From NCBI GenBank assembly GCA_003168265.1, contig PMSV01000024.1, positions 1 to 64,000 on the forward strand: a stretch of DNA of 64,000 nt, written 5' to 3'. Made by a program: the position numbers and the translations under genes. Shown piece after piece: positions 34,038 to 43,658 of this stretch. The notes below the pieces were generated by a model that did no database searches, was not told the origin of the DNA, and saw only the letters and a program-made list of their open reading frames with translations. The stretch is from Chitinophagaceae bacterium. GTDB lineage: Bacteria; Bacteroidota; Bacteroidia; Chitinophagales; Chitinophagaceae. Each line of letters begins with the position of its first letter. The first letter of the stretch is position 1.

Positions 34038-35144
34038 TAACTCTGCTGTTCCTGATTGAATGATTGCGCTGGAACCAAGGGCATAAAAATTGAAGGTTTT
34101 TCCTGCATATTTTCCCTGCATGTCTTCGATCATTTGCTTATAGGAATAATTCTCCCCTTCGCAAAAAACGATTTGATACTCCTCCCCGGAGACTTCCGGG
34201 GACCTCATGATTTTTATTTTTTCTGCCAATTCTTTTTTTGATTTTTCATCTCCGATGAGAAGGAGTTTTTCTGACAAAGAATCAGCTTTTTCCGGCTGTT
34301 TATTTAAGATAAGGGCTAAAAACATACGAAATTGAATCCCGGATTCAATAAAAAACTTATAAAGAGAACCAAATCTTTCTGGGGCATATTTTTTAGAAAA
34401 CCTGCTCATGGCCTGGTAAAAGGTCTTTATATAATATTTGTCTTTTATTGTGCTTTCTCCTTTAAAATGGACAATGCCGGCACTTGAAAGATAATAGTTA
34501 TCATAACCGGCTGACCGGATACGGGAACTCAGGTCCAGGTCTTCTGCATACATGAAAAATTGTTCATCGAATCCACCGCATTTCGACAGGACTTCCATTG
34601 AAGTGAAAAAAAAGGCTCCGGAAACACAATCGATCGGGTGGTTTTCTTTTTCATCTAAATGACCAAGATAATACCCGGAAAACCGCAGGGAATGCGGGAA
34701 AAACCGTGTTAATCCGAAAAGCTTGCAGAATGATCGCCAGGTGTTCGGGAATCCTCTTTTGGATTCTTTCAGGTAATGTCCTGCTCCATCGATCATTTTG
34801 ACTCCCAAAACCCCGGTATTCTTATTATTTTCAAAAAATTCCACGCATTGCAAAAGACTGTCCTCCGCCAGCAGGGTATCGGGATTCAGGAAAAGGATAT
34901 ATTTCCCGGACGCAATCCGCAGGCCCTCATTATTAGCTTTTGAAAATCCCAGGTTTTGGCTGTTTGCAATGAACCGAACGGTCGGAAATCTGTTTTCAAT
35001 CAGGTCCATGGTTCCATCAGATGAAGCATTGTCTGTAATAATGATCTCGTAATTCAGAGACCGAACGGCTTTCAGGACCGAATGCAGGCATTGCTCCAGG
35101 AAATACTTAGCATTGTAGCTTACGATTATGACGGAAATTTGCAT
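34026..35144 (-). CDS. Family 2 glycosyltransferase
   Basis: A 372-residue GT-A enzyme. The N-terminal ISVIIVSYNAKYFLEQCLHSV binds the nucleotide sugar, IITDNASSDGTMDLI carries the first Asp, LFLNPDTLL is the DxD-like motif region (NPD), and DCVSGAFFFTSMEVLSKCGGFDEQFFMYAEDLDLSSRIRSAGY contains the catalytic ED. It resembles rhamnosyltransferases and other enzymes that build cell-surface polysaccharides. A C-terminal extension of about 100 residues is not typical for the core domain. No polysaccharide cluster surrounds it. Confidence 0.9.
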   Translation of the reverse strand: MQISVIIVSYNAKYFLEQCLHSVLKAVRSLNYEIIITDNASSDGTMDLIENRFPTVRFIANSQNLGFSKANNEGLRIASGKYILFLNPDTLLAEDSLLQCVEFFENNKNTGVLGVKMIDGAGHYLKESKRGFPNTWRSFCKLFGLTRFFPHSLRFSGYYLGHLDEKENHPIDCVSGAFFFTSMEVLSKCGGFDEQFFMYAEDLDLSSRIRSAGYDNYYLSSAGIVHFKGESTIKDKYYIKTFYQAMSRFSKKYAPERFGSLYKFFIESGIQFRMFLALILNKQPEKADSLSEKLLLIGDEKSKKELAEKIKIMRSPEVSGEEYQIVFCEGENYSYKQMIEDMQGKYAGKTFNFYALGSSAIIQSGTAELLYP

Positions 35145-35201
35145 TATGTAAAGCTGCTTTGACGCGAAGTAATCAATTTACTCTAAAATAAATCAAGGTT
35201 T

Positions 35202-36191
35202 ATGAAAATAAAGAACTTAGGCAATCAGGGAATAGAGGCCTCCGAACTGGGTCTCGGATGCATGGGGATGAGCGATTTTTATGGAGCGCTCGACAACGAG
35301 GAATCCATAAAGACCATTCACCGGGCGATAGAGCTTGGAATTAATTTCTTTGATACCGCCGACATGTATGGCCCCTATATCAATGAGGAATTGGTGGGAA
35401 AGGCAATAGCCGGTAAGAGGGAGAAACTTATCATCGCCACAAAATTCGGAATTGTCAGGGATCCAAAGGAACCGGCTAAAAGAGGAATCAACGGCAAACC
35501 CGCATATGTGAAATCTTCCGTAGAAGGAAGTCTTAAAAGGCTGGGGACCGATTTCATAGATCTTTATTACCTGCACAGGGTGGATCCGGATACGCCGATC
35601 GAAGAAACAGTAGGAGCCATGGCCGATCTGGTGAGAGAAGGAAAAATAAGGGCGATCGGATTATCAGAAGTATCCGTAAGTACATTTAAGAAGGCTAGCC
35701 AGGTTCATCCGATTACAGCAGTTCAGACGGAGTACTCGCTTTGGACCAGGGATCCGGAAGAGGGTATTCTGGAAGCATGCAGGGATGCCGGGACCGCCTT
35801 TGTTGCTTATAGCCCCCTGGGAAGGGGTTTTTTGACCGGCCAGATTAAAAAATTTGAGGATCTTGATGCCGGCGATTTTCGGCGCTATTCTCCAAGATTT
35901 CAGGGCGAGAATTTTAATAAGAACCTCCAACTGGTGGCTAAATTAGAAGAAATGGCAGAAAAAAAGAACTGCACGCCCGCCCAATTGGCCCTGGCCTGGG
36001 TATTGAACAGGGGTGAACATGTTTTCCCGATTCCGGGAACGAAAAAGACCAAATACCTCGAAGAGAATGTTGGAGCATCAGAGGTCAATTTTTCCGATTC
36101 AGAATTGAAGGAAATTGACAGGATTGCCCCATTAAATGCAGCAGCCGGTCTCCGGTATCCTGAAGCTTCGATGAGCAGTGTAAACAGGTGA
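35202..36191 (+). CDS. Aldo/keto reductase
   Basis: A 329-residue NADPH-dependent TIM-barrel oxidoreductase. It shows [23 protein letters not shown], the catalytic Asp/Tyr/Lys region ([13 protein letters not shown] with Asp51 and Tyr56; KLIIATKFG with Lys), [21 protein letters not shown] with His, and a C-terminal [14 protein letters not shown] for NADPH binding. It belongs to the AKR subfamily that includes auxin-induced-protein-like and general aldehyde reductases. feoB begins 96 nt downstream on the same strand. Confidence 0.93.
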   Translation: MKIKNLGNQGIEASELGLGCMGMSDFYGALDNEESIKTIHRAIELGINFFDTADMYGPYINEELVGKAIAGKREKLIIATKFGIVRDPKEPAKRGINGKPAYVKSSVEGSLKRLGTDFIDLYYLHRVDPDTPIEETVGAMADLVREGKIRAIGLSEVSVSTFKKASQVHPITAVQTEYSLWTRDPEEGILEACRDAGTAFVAYSPLGRGFLTGQIKKFEDLDAGDFRRYSPRFQGENFNKNLQLVAKLEEMAEKKNCTPAQLALAWVLNRGEHVFPIPGTKKTKYLEENVGASEVNFSDSELKEIDRIAPLNAAAGLRYPEASMSSVNR

Positions 36192-36287
36192 TGATCCATA
36201 ACATAGTCCATTACGAAAGGGACAAGGGAATAGCTCCCGAATTCGTAAGCAGAATAAGGGGAAGGGTCTTATATTGCCGGCCATCTC

Positions 36288-38414
36288 TTGAACAGAAATA
36301 TCATCCATATTGCATTAGTGGGCAATCCCAACAGCGGAAAGAGTTCTCTGTTCAATGCATTCACTGGCCTGAACCAGAAAGTGGGCAATTTTCCCGGGGT
36401 GACGGTTGATAAAAAGTCAGGAATGGCGAGGCTTCCAAACGGTCAACAGGCCAATGTGATCGACCTGCCCGGAACCTACAGCCTTTATCCCAAACGTAGC
36501 GATGAATGGGTAACCTATAAAGTACTAATCGGTCAGGACGAGGAGGTGAGGCCTGGCCTGGTCGTTCTTCTTGTCGATGCAAGCAACTTAAAGCGCAATC
36601 TTCTATTCAGCTCCCAATTGATCGATTTGAAAATTCCGGTAGTCATTGCACTGACAATGATGGATATAGCAATAAGAAAGGGGGTAGAGATCGATGTGCC
36701 GGGACTGGAAAGAGAGATAGGAGTGCCTGTCGTAGCGGTCAATCCCAGGAAAAACAAGGGCATAGCGGAATTAAAAAAAATAATCGCACTGGTTTCCCAA
36801 CTGAACCAGCAAAAAACTCATTTGAGGGATTTTATCCCGCTTGGAGAGCTTGCTCCTGAGGCTGTCAGAGACCTGAAAGGAATATTCCCGGGAATCAGCG
36901 ATTACCAGGCGATCCATTACCTGATCAATCATGAACATTTCCAGTTAGGACCAGATTTACAGAAAAAGATAGAAGCAATCCAAAAGAACCATCAATTCAA
37001 CCATACCAAGGTTCAGGCCGAAGAAATCATAAGGCGTTATGCACGAATTAAGCAAATCATGCAATTGACGGTGTCCGAACCGGACCCTCTTCAAAAGACG
37101 CTCTTCACAGAGAGGCTCGATTCCCTTCTTTTGCACAGGACCTGGGGTTATCTTATCCTGCTTGTCGTTTTGTTTTTTCTGTTCCAATCTGTTTTCTGGA
37201 TCGCACAGTTTCCAATGGATGCGATCGACTGGACCTTTTCTCATTTTAATTTTTGGCTTAACAACCTGCTTCCACAGGGCTGGTTCAGCAATGTATTGAT
37301 CAATGGCATTCTTGCCGGATTGAGCGGGATATTGGTTTTTGTGCCCCAGATCATGATCCTCTTCGGTCTGATCACGGTTTTGGAAGATACCGGTTATATG
37401 GCAAGGATTAGTTTTCTGACCGACAAGCTTATGCGAAAGGTTGGACTCAATGGGAAGAGTGTGATGCCCATGATCAGCGGATTTGCATGCGCGGTTCCGG
37501 CGATCATGAGTGCGCGTAATATTGAAAACCGCAAGGAGAGATTGCTCACTATCCTGATCACTCCCCTGATGAGTTGTAGTGCCCGATTACCAGTATATAC
37601 CATACTGATTTCTCTGGTCATTCCCAGGAAACTCGTTTTTAATTTCCTGAGCCTGCAGGGCGTTGTGATGATGGGACTATATCTGACCGGTTTCCTGATG
37701 GCGCTTGTGGTTTCCTATGTCGCCAAATGGTTCATAAGATTGCAGGAAAAAAGCTTTTTCATTCTTGAGCTGCCTGTTTACCGTGCTCCGCGCTGGAAAA
37801 ATGTAGTGGTGACCATGGTGAATAAGGCGAAGATCTTTATCACCGATGCAGGAAAGATCATCATGGTGATCAGCTTGATCTTATGGGTCCTGAGTACTTA
37901 TGGTCCTCCGGCAGTCATGCGTGAAACAGCCCGTCAATATGATGCCAAAGCGCAAAGCCATCCTGACCAGGCCAGGGCAATTCAGCAGGAAAAGCAGGCC
38001 GCACTCCTGCAACATTCCTTTGCCGGGACTCTCGGAAAATGGATCGAGCCAGCCATCAGGCCGCTTGGTTATGATTGGAAAATCGGCATAGCCCTGATTA
38101 CTTCTTTTGCCGCAAGAGAGGTTTTCGTAGGCACAATGGCGACTCTTTACAGCGTGGAAGGTGGAAAAGATGCGGACCGGCAGACGCTGCGCCAGCGCAT
38201 GGAATCGGCTAAAAGGCCCGATGGGACAAAGGTATATGACCTCGCTACCGGGGTTTCCCTAATCGTATTTTATATGCTCGCCATGCAATGCATGAGCACG
38301 TTGGCTGTAGTCAAGAGGGAAACCAGAAGCTGGAAATGGCCCCTTATTCAGTTAGCCTATATGACGGGGCTAGCCTACCTGCTCAGCTTCATTACTTATC
38401 AGCTTCTGATGTAA
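36288..38414 (+). CDS. feoB: Ferrous iron transporter FeoB
   Basis: A 708-residue inner-membrane Fe(II) transporter. The N-terminal G domain has G1 GNPNSGKSS (12-20), G2 NFPGVTVD, G3 DLPGT (59-63) and G5-like region; the G4 motif, usually NxxD, reads TMMD (123-126), so the guanine-specifying Asn is Thr. Then come the insertion helices and two Gate domains with VPQIMILFGLI and FISFASxAVP-like GFACAVPAIMSARNI and TSFAAREVFVGTMATLYSV. The first codon is TTG; no ATG gives the normal N-terminus. It is separated from feoA by about 7 kb. It probably shares a transcript with the aldo/keto reductase gene. Confidence 0.95.
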   Translation: MNRNIIHIALVGNPNSGKSSLFNAFTGLNQKVGNFPGVTVDKKSGMARLPNGQQANVIDLPGTYSLYPKRSDEWVTYKVLIGQDEEVRPGLVVLLVDASNLKRNLLFSSQLIDLKIPVVIALTMMDIAIRKGVEIDVPGLEREIGVPVVAVNPRKNKGIAELKKIIALVSQLNQQKTHLRDFIPLGELAPEAVRDLKGIFPGISDYQAIHYLINHEHFQLGPDLQKKIEAIQKNHQFNHTKVQAEEIIRRYARIKQIMQLTVSEPDPLQKTLFTERLDSLLLHRTWGYLILLVVLFFLFQSVFWIAQFPMDAIDWTFSHFNFWLNNLLPQGWFSNVLINGILAGLSGILVFVPQIMILFGLITVLEDTGYMARISFLTDKLMRKVGLNGKSVMPMISGFACAVPAIMSARNIENRKERLLTILITPLMSCSARLPVYTILISLVIPRKLVFNFLSLQGVVMMGLYLTGFLMALVVSYVAKWFIRLQEKSFFILELPVYRAPRWKNVVVTMVNKAKIFITDAGKIIMVISLILWVLSTYGPPAVMRETARQYDAKAQSHPDQARAIQQEKQAALLQHSFAGTLGKWIEPAIRPLGYDWKIGIALITSFAAREVFVGTMATLYSVEGGKDADRQTLRQRMESAKRPDGTKVYDLATGVSLIVFYMLAMQCMSTLAVVKRETRSWKWPLIQLAYMTGLAYLLSFITYQLLM

Positions 38415-39033
38415 GCTTCTCTCCTAGCAGTTCCTTTAATTCGGCGCTGAACTGCGCAGCGGATCTGAAATGAATGGTATGAAAACGTAGCTCTGCCGCA
38501 GGGATCAGATTTCTCTTATTATCGTCAATATAGATGGCTTTTGAGGGATCGATTCCAAAACGCCTGATAAGCAATTCATAGATCTCCTTATAGGGTTTTC
38601 TTATTTTTTCTTCTCCGGATACAAGACGTCCATGGAACCAATGCAGGAATTCGTATTTTTCAAGGGCCACCGGAAAGGTTTCTGCGCTCCAGTTGGTCAA
38701 TGCATAGAGCCGGTAAGAAGTATGATGTTTAAGGTGACTGAGCACTTCAACCGTTGCATGGATGGGACCTCCCAGCATTTCCTCCCAACGCCCGTAATAG
38801 AGGCGGATATTTGCTTCCTGTTCCGGAAACTTCTTCACCAATTCCTCGGTTGCTAAAGCCAGGCTTTTTCCCGCATCCTGTTCCTCGTTCCAATCCGGAG
38901 TACAGATATTCTTGTAAAACCAGTGCATTTCCTCCCTTGTGGGAAATACTTTTGAAAAAACATAGTCCGGATTCCAGTCTATGAGGACTCCACCCAGATC
39001 AAAAACAATTGTATCTATCCTCTTTTTAGTCAT
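38392..39033 (-). CDS. HAD-superfamily phosphatase (YihX-like)
   Basis: A 213-residue haloacid dehalogenase-like hydrolase. Motif I is FDLGGVLIDWNP with Asp12 as nucleophile (the second Asp is Gly, as in the YihX/DLGG subfamily), motif II is ALTNWS, motif III Lys lies in EEKIRKPYKEIYE, and motif IV is AIYIDDNKRNL. YihX dephosphorylates glucose-1-phosphate in E. coli; the substrate here is unknown. Its last 23 nt overlap the convergent end of feoB. It is 7 nt upstream of the aminotransferase gene on the same strand, likely the same operon. Confidence 0.9.
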   Translation of the reverse strand: MTKKRIDTIVFDLGGVLIDWNPDYVFSKVFPTREEMHWFYKNICTPDWNEEQDAGKSLALATEELVKKFPEQEANIRLYYGRWEEMLGGPIHATVEVLSHLKHHTSYRLYALTNWSAETFPVALEKYEFLHWFHGRLVSGEEKIRKPYKEIYELLIRRFGIDPSKAIYIDDNKRNLIPAAELRFHTIHFRSAAQFSAELKELLGEKLTSEADK

Positions 39034-39040
39034 TGCCTCA

Positions 39041-40192
39041 TTATTTTATTTTGATGAGCCTTTCCACCGCTGTTTCCAATGTGCTTTCTTTTTTTGCGAA
39101 GCAGAAACGAACGGTTTGGTGGTCCGTACCATCCCGATAGAACGCGGATACCGGAATTGCAGCAACTCCATATTCCCTGGTGATCCGGATGGCAAAATCT
39201 CTTTCCCGCTCGTCGCTGATGCCTGAATAATCATATACCTGGAAATAGCTTCCATAACTAGGGAGGGGCCGAAATCGGGTCTGCTTCATCAAATCCTGGA
39301 AATAATCCCTCTTCTTTTGCATAAAACTACCCAGTGAAAGATAAGGCTCCCGGTTTTTCAGAAATCCAGCCAGTCCGACCTGCATGGGAGAATTGCAACT
39401 GAAACAATTGAACTGATGAATTTTTCTGAACTCTTCCATCCATTGAGGAGATGAGATGCAATAACCCATTTTCCATCCTGTGCAATGGTAGACTTTCCCA
39501 AATGAGAAACAGACAAAACTCTTTTCCATCAGATCGGGATAGCGAAGCAGGGATAAATGGGGAATGCCATCGAATATCAGGTGCTCATAGACTTCATCCG
39601 AGACGATAATTATATCCTTTCCCTTAACCAGATCCCTTAGCTCCCGGATATCCCGTTCCCTAAGCACGGATCCGGTAGGATTATGGGGAGAATTGAGCAG
39701 AATCATCCTGGTGAGCGGATTTATTTTTTTGTTCACCTCCTGCCAGTCAATGGTATATCCTGGGAATTTCAAGGGGATTCGCACAGCTACCGCTCCGTTC
39801 ACTTCAATATTGGGGATATAACTGTCATAAGCCGGTTCAAAGACGATGACCTCGTCGCCCGGATGCAGGACTGCTGTGAGGGCAGTATAGATGGCATAGG
39901 TTCCCCCGGGCGTAATCGTGATCTGGGAATCAGGATTCATGGAGTTTCCATAGAGAAATGAGATTTTTTCTGCAATGGCTTCGCGCAGCGGCAAATATCC
40001 CTGCATGGGAACATACTGGTTGCAGCCATTGTGCATGGCTTCGTTCACCAGAGATATCAGGGATTCATCCATGGGATAATCAGGAAAACCCTGTCCCAGG
40101 TTGACTGCTTTCAATTCAGAGGCCAAAGCGCTCATGACGGTAAAAATAGTAGTGCCGGCGCCTGGTAGTTTGGATTGGATTGAGGAAGACAT
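39041..40192 (-). CDS. PLP-dependent aminotransferase, methionine/kynurenine aminotransferase type (YbdL-like)
   Basis: A 383-residue fold-type I aminotransferase starting at ATG 40192 (MSSSIQSKLPGAGTT). It has the YbdL/KAT pattern: TTIFTVMSALASELKAVNLGQGFPDYP, GGTYAIYTAL, NSPHNPTGS and SFGKVYHCTGWKMGYCIS, where Lys233 forms the Schiff base with PLP and the FxGKxxHxTGWKxGY signature is clear. It transfers amino groups from methionine, glutamine or aromatic amino acids; in several bacteria the relative works with omega-amidase, and an omega-amidase gene is found in this window at 55.1 kb. Confidence 0.9.
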   Translation of the reverse strand: MSSSIQSKLPGAGTTIFTVMSALASELKAVNLGQGFPDYPMDESLISLVNEAMHNGCNQYVPMQGYLPLREAIAEKISFLYGNSMNPDSQITITPGGTYAIYTALTAVLHPGDEVIVFEPAYDSYIPNIEVNGAVAVRIPLKFPGYTIDWQEVNKKINPLTRMILLNSPHNPTGSVLRERDIRELRDLVKGKDIIIVSDEVYEHLIFDGIPHLSLLRYPDLMEKSFVCFSFGKVYHCTGWKMGYCISSPQWMEEFRKIHQFNCFSCNSPMQVGLAGFLKNREPYLSLGSFMQKKRDYFQDLMKQTRFRPLPSYGSYFQVYDYSGISDERERDFAIRITREYGVAAIPVSAFYRDGTDHQTVRFCFAKKESTLETAVERLIKIK

Positions 40193-40320
40193 GAAATTAA
40201 GTTGATTAAAATTGATCGATTCGGCGAAGGGTCCGGAAGGTAAATATAAGCAGCCTTGGAAATGCGGCTGAATTTTTACGCAAACCCTTTGCTGAAGCAA
40301 GTTTCATAAGTTTTTCACAA

Positions 40321-40351
40321 TTTGTTCTTATGCGAATTTCCCCTATTTTTG
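40321..40351 (+). promoter_or_regulatory. Bacteroidota-type promoter of the PpiD-like gene
   Basis: TTTG (40321-40324), a 19-nt spacer and TATTTTTG (40344-40351) fit the Bacteroidota -33/-7 consensus TTTG-N19-TAnnTTTG exactly. The gene starts 37 nt downstream. This is the clearest complete promoter seen in the window. Confidence 0.75.
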
Positions 40352-40387
40352 CAATCCTTTAAAAAAGTCGTACATAAAAACAGATTT

Positions 40388-42559
40388 ATGTCAATTATTC
40401 AGAAAATCCGGGATAGAGCAGCCTGGTTGGTCTTTGGTCTTATTGCACTTAGCCTTGTTGGTTTTCTGGCTATGGATGCTTTTGTGGGAAGGAGCCGTTT
40501 GTTCGGGGGCAATACGACGACCATTGGCTCAGTGAACGGGCAGGATATTGAATATTCTCAATTCCAGACAGTGGTCGAAGCAATGGAAAGCAATTATAAG
40601 GCGCAAAACGTGCCCATTAATGAATCCATGACCCAGAATATCCGTGGTCAGGTCTGGGATCAGATGGTAGAAGACGACCTGCTGGATAAGATCTACCAGA
40701 AGACCGGGATTACGGTAAGCGAAAAGGAGCTTAATGATATGCTGGCGGGGCCGGATCCGGTGCAGGGAATTCGCCAGGCATTTACGGACAAGAAGACCGG
40801 CCTCTATGATGCCCAGAATGCAGCTGCAACCATCAATGAACTCAGGAATATCTACAAGAGCGCAAAAAAGACCAATAACAATTATGACAATGCAAGAAGG
40901 TTGTTTGAAGAATTAATTCCGCAATGGATTAAAGAAAGGGAAAAGGAAAAATACCTTTCCATGATGGGTAACAGCGCCTATGTTCCGAAATGGATGGCGG
41001 AAAAAATGAATTCCGATCAGACACAGATCGCCAGTTTTTCTTATGTAAATACACCATATTCCAGTATCGCCGACAGTACCATCCACATAAGCGATGATGA
41101 GATCGGCTCCTATGTGGAGAATCATAAGGACCAATACAAGCAGGAAGAGTCAAGAAGCATCGCCTATGTGGTATTCAACGCGGCGCCCACTTCAAAAGAT
41201 TCAGCAGATATATTGAACAGGATAAAGGATCTGAAATCTGAATTTGACACGACTCACGATGTGGAGTCATTTATCGCCCGAAATGGTTCGGATATGCAGT
41301 ACGCCGGAGAATATTTTGCCAAGTCGAAAATCCAGGTCCCCAATAAGGACTCGATTTTCAAACTCCCCAACAATGGCGTTTTCGGGCCCTATCTGGACGG
41401 CGGCGATTATGTCCTGGCAAAAAAAATGGATGAAAAGACCTTACCTGATACCGTTAAATGCAGACATATTTTGGTAAGCACCAATACGGAAGACGGTGGT
41501 TTCCCGGATAGCATTGCCTCCAAAAAGATCGACAGCATCAAGGCAGCCGTGGCTTCTGGCGCTTCCTGGGCGAGCCTTGTCGAGCAATATAACCCTGCAA
41601 GCGATGGCAGCAAACAAAATAAAGGGGAAATGACCTTTTCGGCATCAGATATCCAGAGCCCAAATTTTGCCAAAGAATTTGCGCAATTCATACTTTTTGA
41701 TGGGAAGGCGGGAGAGAGGAAGGTGGTTAAAACCTCCTTTGGCTATCATTATATAGAGATACTTGAACAGAAAAACCCTCAACCCTTTTATAAGGTGGCC
41801 TATTATGCAAGAAAGATCGAGCCCAGTAATGAAACCGATCAGGCAGCTTCCGGCATGGCCAATCAATTTGCCGGAGACAGCAGGAACGCCGCAGCCTTCG
41901 ACGAAAATGTGAAAAAGGATAATTATCAGAAGCTGGTAGCTAGTGACGTACCGCGCTTGTCCTCCATGATCCCTGCCCTGGGTAGCAGCCGGGAACTGGT
42001 AAAATGGATTTTCGGGGACAAGACAGGCATCGGAGATGTCTCTGAGCCCTATGACCTGGGCGAAAAATATGTGGTTTCCATTGTTACTGAAATCAACAAG
42101 GAAGGGACCATGACAGCAACCAAGGCAAGAACCGTAGTGGAACCCATATTAAGGAACCTGAAGAAAGCGGATCAGATCATCGTCAAAATCGGGAAAGCAT
42201 CTACCCTGGAAGCCGTGGCTCATGCTACCGCCCAGCAGGTCCGGCAGGCAGATAGTGTCGCATTTTCTTCCCCCTTTGTGCCCAATGTCGGCCAGGAGCC
42301 TAAAGTCATCGGCTCGGCCTTTAATAAACAATTGCAGGGAAAACCGATGTCGGATCCCATCGCAGGTAACGGTGGCGTCTTTGTAATCAAGGTTGAATCT
42401 GTTGGAGCAAAACCGAATACGGGCGCCGATATCTCACAGGTAGTTAATGGCATGGAACAGCAGGAAAAGCAGATGATTTCCTCTCCCTACCGCAACGGAT
42501 TGATCGAAGCTTTGAAAAAAACGGCTAAAATAAAGGACAATAGATCGAAATTTTTCTAA
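40388..42559 (+). CDS. PpiD-like periplasmic peptidyl-prolyl isomerase/chaperone
   Basis: A 723-residue protein anchored by one N-terminal helix (AWLVFGLIALSLVGFLAMDAF, about 12-32) with a SurA_N-like chaperone domain (about 40-250: NGQDIEYSQFQTVVEAMESN...), a parvulin rotamase domain (about 340-460, KCRHILVSTN...FGYHYIEILEQK) and a C-terminal chaperone-like region. It belongs to the PpiD/SurA family that helps outer-membrane proteins fold. I chose ATG 40388, 37 nt after a complete promoter; an in-frame upstream frame to 40322 is promoter DNA. An intrinsic terminator follows. Confidence 0.92.
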   Translation: MSIIQKIRDRAAWLVFGLIALSLVGFLAMDAFVGRSRLFGGNTTTIGSVNGQDIEYSQFQTVVEAMESNYKAQNVPINESMTQNIRGQVWDQMVEDDLLDKIYQKTGITVSEKELNDMLAGPDPVQGIRQAFTDKKTGLYDAQNAAATINELRNIYKSAKKTNNNYDNARRLFEELIPQWIKEREKEKYLSMMGNSAYVPKWMAEKMNSDQTQIASFSYVNTPYSSIADSTIHISDDEIGSYVENHKDQYKQEESRSIAYVVFNAAPTSKDSADILNRIKDLKSEFDTTHDVESFIARNGSDMQYAGEYFAKSKIQVPNKDSIFKLPNNGVFGPYLDGGDYVLAKKMDEKTLPDTVKCRHILVSTNTEDGGFPDSIASKKIDSIKAAVASGASWASLVEQYNPASDGSKQNKGEMTFSASDIQSPNFAKEFAQFILFDGKAGERKVVKTSFGYHYIEILEQKNPQPFYKVAYYARKIEPSNETDQAASGMANQFAGDSRNAAAFDENVKKDNYQKLVASDVPRLSSMIPALGSSRELVKWIFGDKTGIGDVSEPYDLGEKYVVSIVTEINKEGTMTATKARTVVEPILRNLKKADQIIVKIGKASTLEAVAHATAQQVRQADSVAFSSPFVPNVGQEPKVIGSAFNKQLQGKPMSDPIAGNGGVFVIKVESVGAKPNTGADISQVVNGMEQQEKQMISSPYRNGLIEALKKTAKIKDNRSKFF

Positions 42560-42578
42560 ATCGCTAAACCCGGTTTTA

Positions 42579-42617
42579 AGAGGCTGTTCCCATTTCCCGG
42601 GACAGCCTCTTTTGTTT
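42579..42617 (+). terminator. Strong rho-independent terminator after the PpiD-like gene
   Basis: AGAGGCTGTTCCC pairs with GGGACAGCCTCT (one bulge) around ATTTCCC, followed by TTTTGTTT. Confidence 0.9.
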
Positions 42618-42651
42618 AACAAGGTTGAGCCCCCAGCCAACTTTTGAGGCT

Positions 42652-42659
42652 TATCTTTG
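42652..42659 (+). promoter_or_regulatory. -7 promoter element before the DUF2480 gene
   Basis: TATCTTTG matches TAnnTTTG and ends 16 nt before the start codon at 42676. It lies directly after the preceding terminator, as expected for a new transcription unit. Confidence 0.55.
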
Positions 42660-42675
42660 TCTATTATTCAGAGAA

Positions 42676-43182
42676 ATGAGCGAAGAGATCATCAATAAAG
42701 TGGCGCAAAGCGAACTGATCACGCTGAACCTGGAGGATTATTATCCAAAGGAAGAGGTGGCCGTCTTTGACCTGAAGGCTTATCTGTTCATGGGCCTGAT
42801 ATTGAAAGAAAAGGATTTCAGAGAAGCCTTGAAAAATTTGGATTGGTCTTTTTACCAGGGCCTTGTCGTCGCAGTCTCCTGTTCTGCCGATGCGATCATC
42901 CCGGTTTGGGCCTATATGCTGGTTGCCGTTTATCTTCAACCCTTTGCCAAAGATGTTATAATGGGAGATAAGGACCAGGCAATTCAAAAATTACTAATCC
43001 GGAATATCCTTTCGATAGAGGAGAAGTCTTACACTGACAAGAGAATCGTAGTGAAAGGATGCGGTGATATTCCAATCGGAGCCGAAGCTTATTTGGAAAT
43101 AAGCAATAAATTGAGTCCCGTGGTACGCAGTCTTCTTTATGGAGAACCCTGCAGCACAGTGCCCGTCTTTAAAAGAAAATAG
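42676..43182 (+). CDS. DUF2480 family protein, unknown function
   Basis: A 168-residue soluble protein starting at ATG 42676 (MSEEIINKVAQSELITLNLE). Its pattern ITLNLEDYYPKEEVAVFDLKAYLFMGLILKEKDFREALKNLDWSFYQGLVVAVSCSADAIIPVWAYMLV is characteristic of DUF2480, a family almost restricted to Bacteroidota. A Cys and several Asp/Glu are conserved in the family, and KGCGDIPIGAEAYLEISNKLSPVVRSLLYGEPCSTVP closes the protein. Function unknown. A GNAT gene follows by 8 nt, so they form an operon. Confidence 0.85.
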   Translation: MSEEIINKVAQSELITLNLEDYYPKEEVAVFDLKAYLFMGLILKEKDFREALKNLDWSFYQGLVVAVSCSADAIIPVWAYMLVAVYLQPFAKDVIMGDKDQAIQKLLIRNILSIEEKSYTDKRIVVKGCGDIPIGAEAYLEISNKLSPVVRSLLYGEPCSTVPVFKRK

Positions 43183-43190
43183 CAATCCCC

Positions 43191-43649
43191 ATGATCTTTA
43201 TCAGATTGGCCACCCGGGAAGACCTGCCTCAGTTGACCGGTCTTTTTAATCTTTACAGGGTATTTTACAGAAAGCCGCCCGATACGGAAGGGGCGGGACA
43301 ATTTCTTTCCGAGAGGCTACAACAGAAGGATTCGGTAATTTATATTGCCGAAGAGGAGGGCATATTGTTGGGCTTCACCCAATTATATCCTGTCTATTCC
43401 AGTACCCGAATGAAGAAATCCTGGATCCTGAATGATTTATATGTTGAGAAAGCTCACCGGGAGAGGGGAATTTCCAAACAACTGATCGGGATGGCAAAAA
43501 GACTTGCACTGAATACCAATTCCGCCGGCCTTCTCCTTGAAACTGAAAAGACCAATGAAGTCGGAAACAGGCTATATCCTTCTGCCGGCTTTTCGCCCTA
43601 TGACCGGAGCAATTTCTATTGGTGGGAGCCAGAAGGGACTAGCTTTTAG
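43191..43649 (+). CDS. GNAT-family N-acetyltransferase
   Basis: A 152-residue acetyltransferase. The acetyl-CoA P-loop region is VEKAHRERGISKQLIGMAKRLAL, preceded by the strand ILNDLYVE, and the domain ends with the usual AGFSPYDRSNFYW. The substrate cannot be told. It is downstream of the DUF2480 gene in an apparent operon and convergent with mgtE (9 nt apart). Confidence 0.9.
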   Translation: MIFIRLATREDLPQLTGLFNLYRVFYRKPPDTEGAGQFLSERLQQKDSVIYIAEEEGILLGFTQLYPVYSSTRMKKSWILNDLYVEKAHRERGISKQLIGMAKRLALNTNSAGLLLETEKTNEVGNRLYPSAGFSPYDRSNFYWWEPEGTSF

Positions 43650-43658
43650 TCAAAGGTT

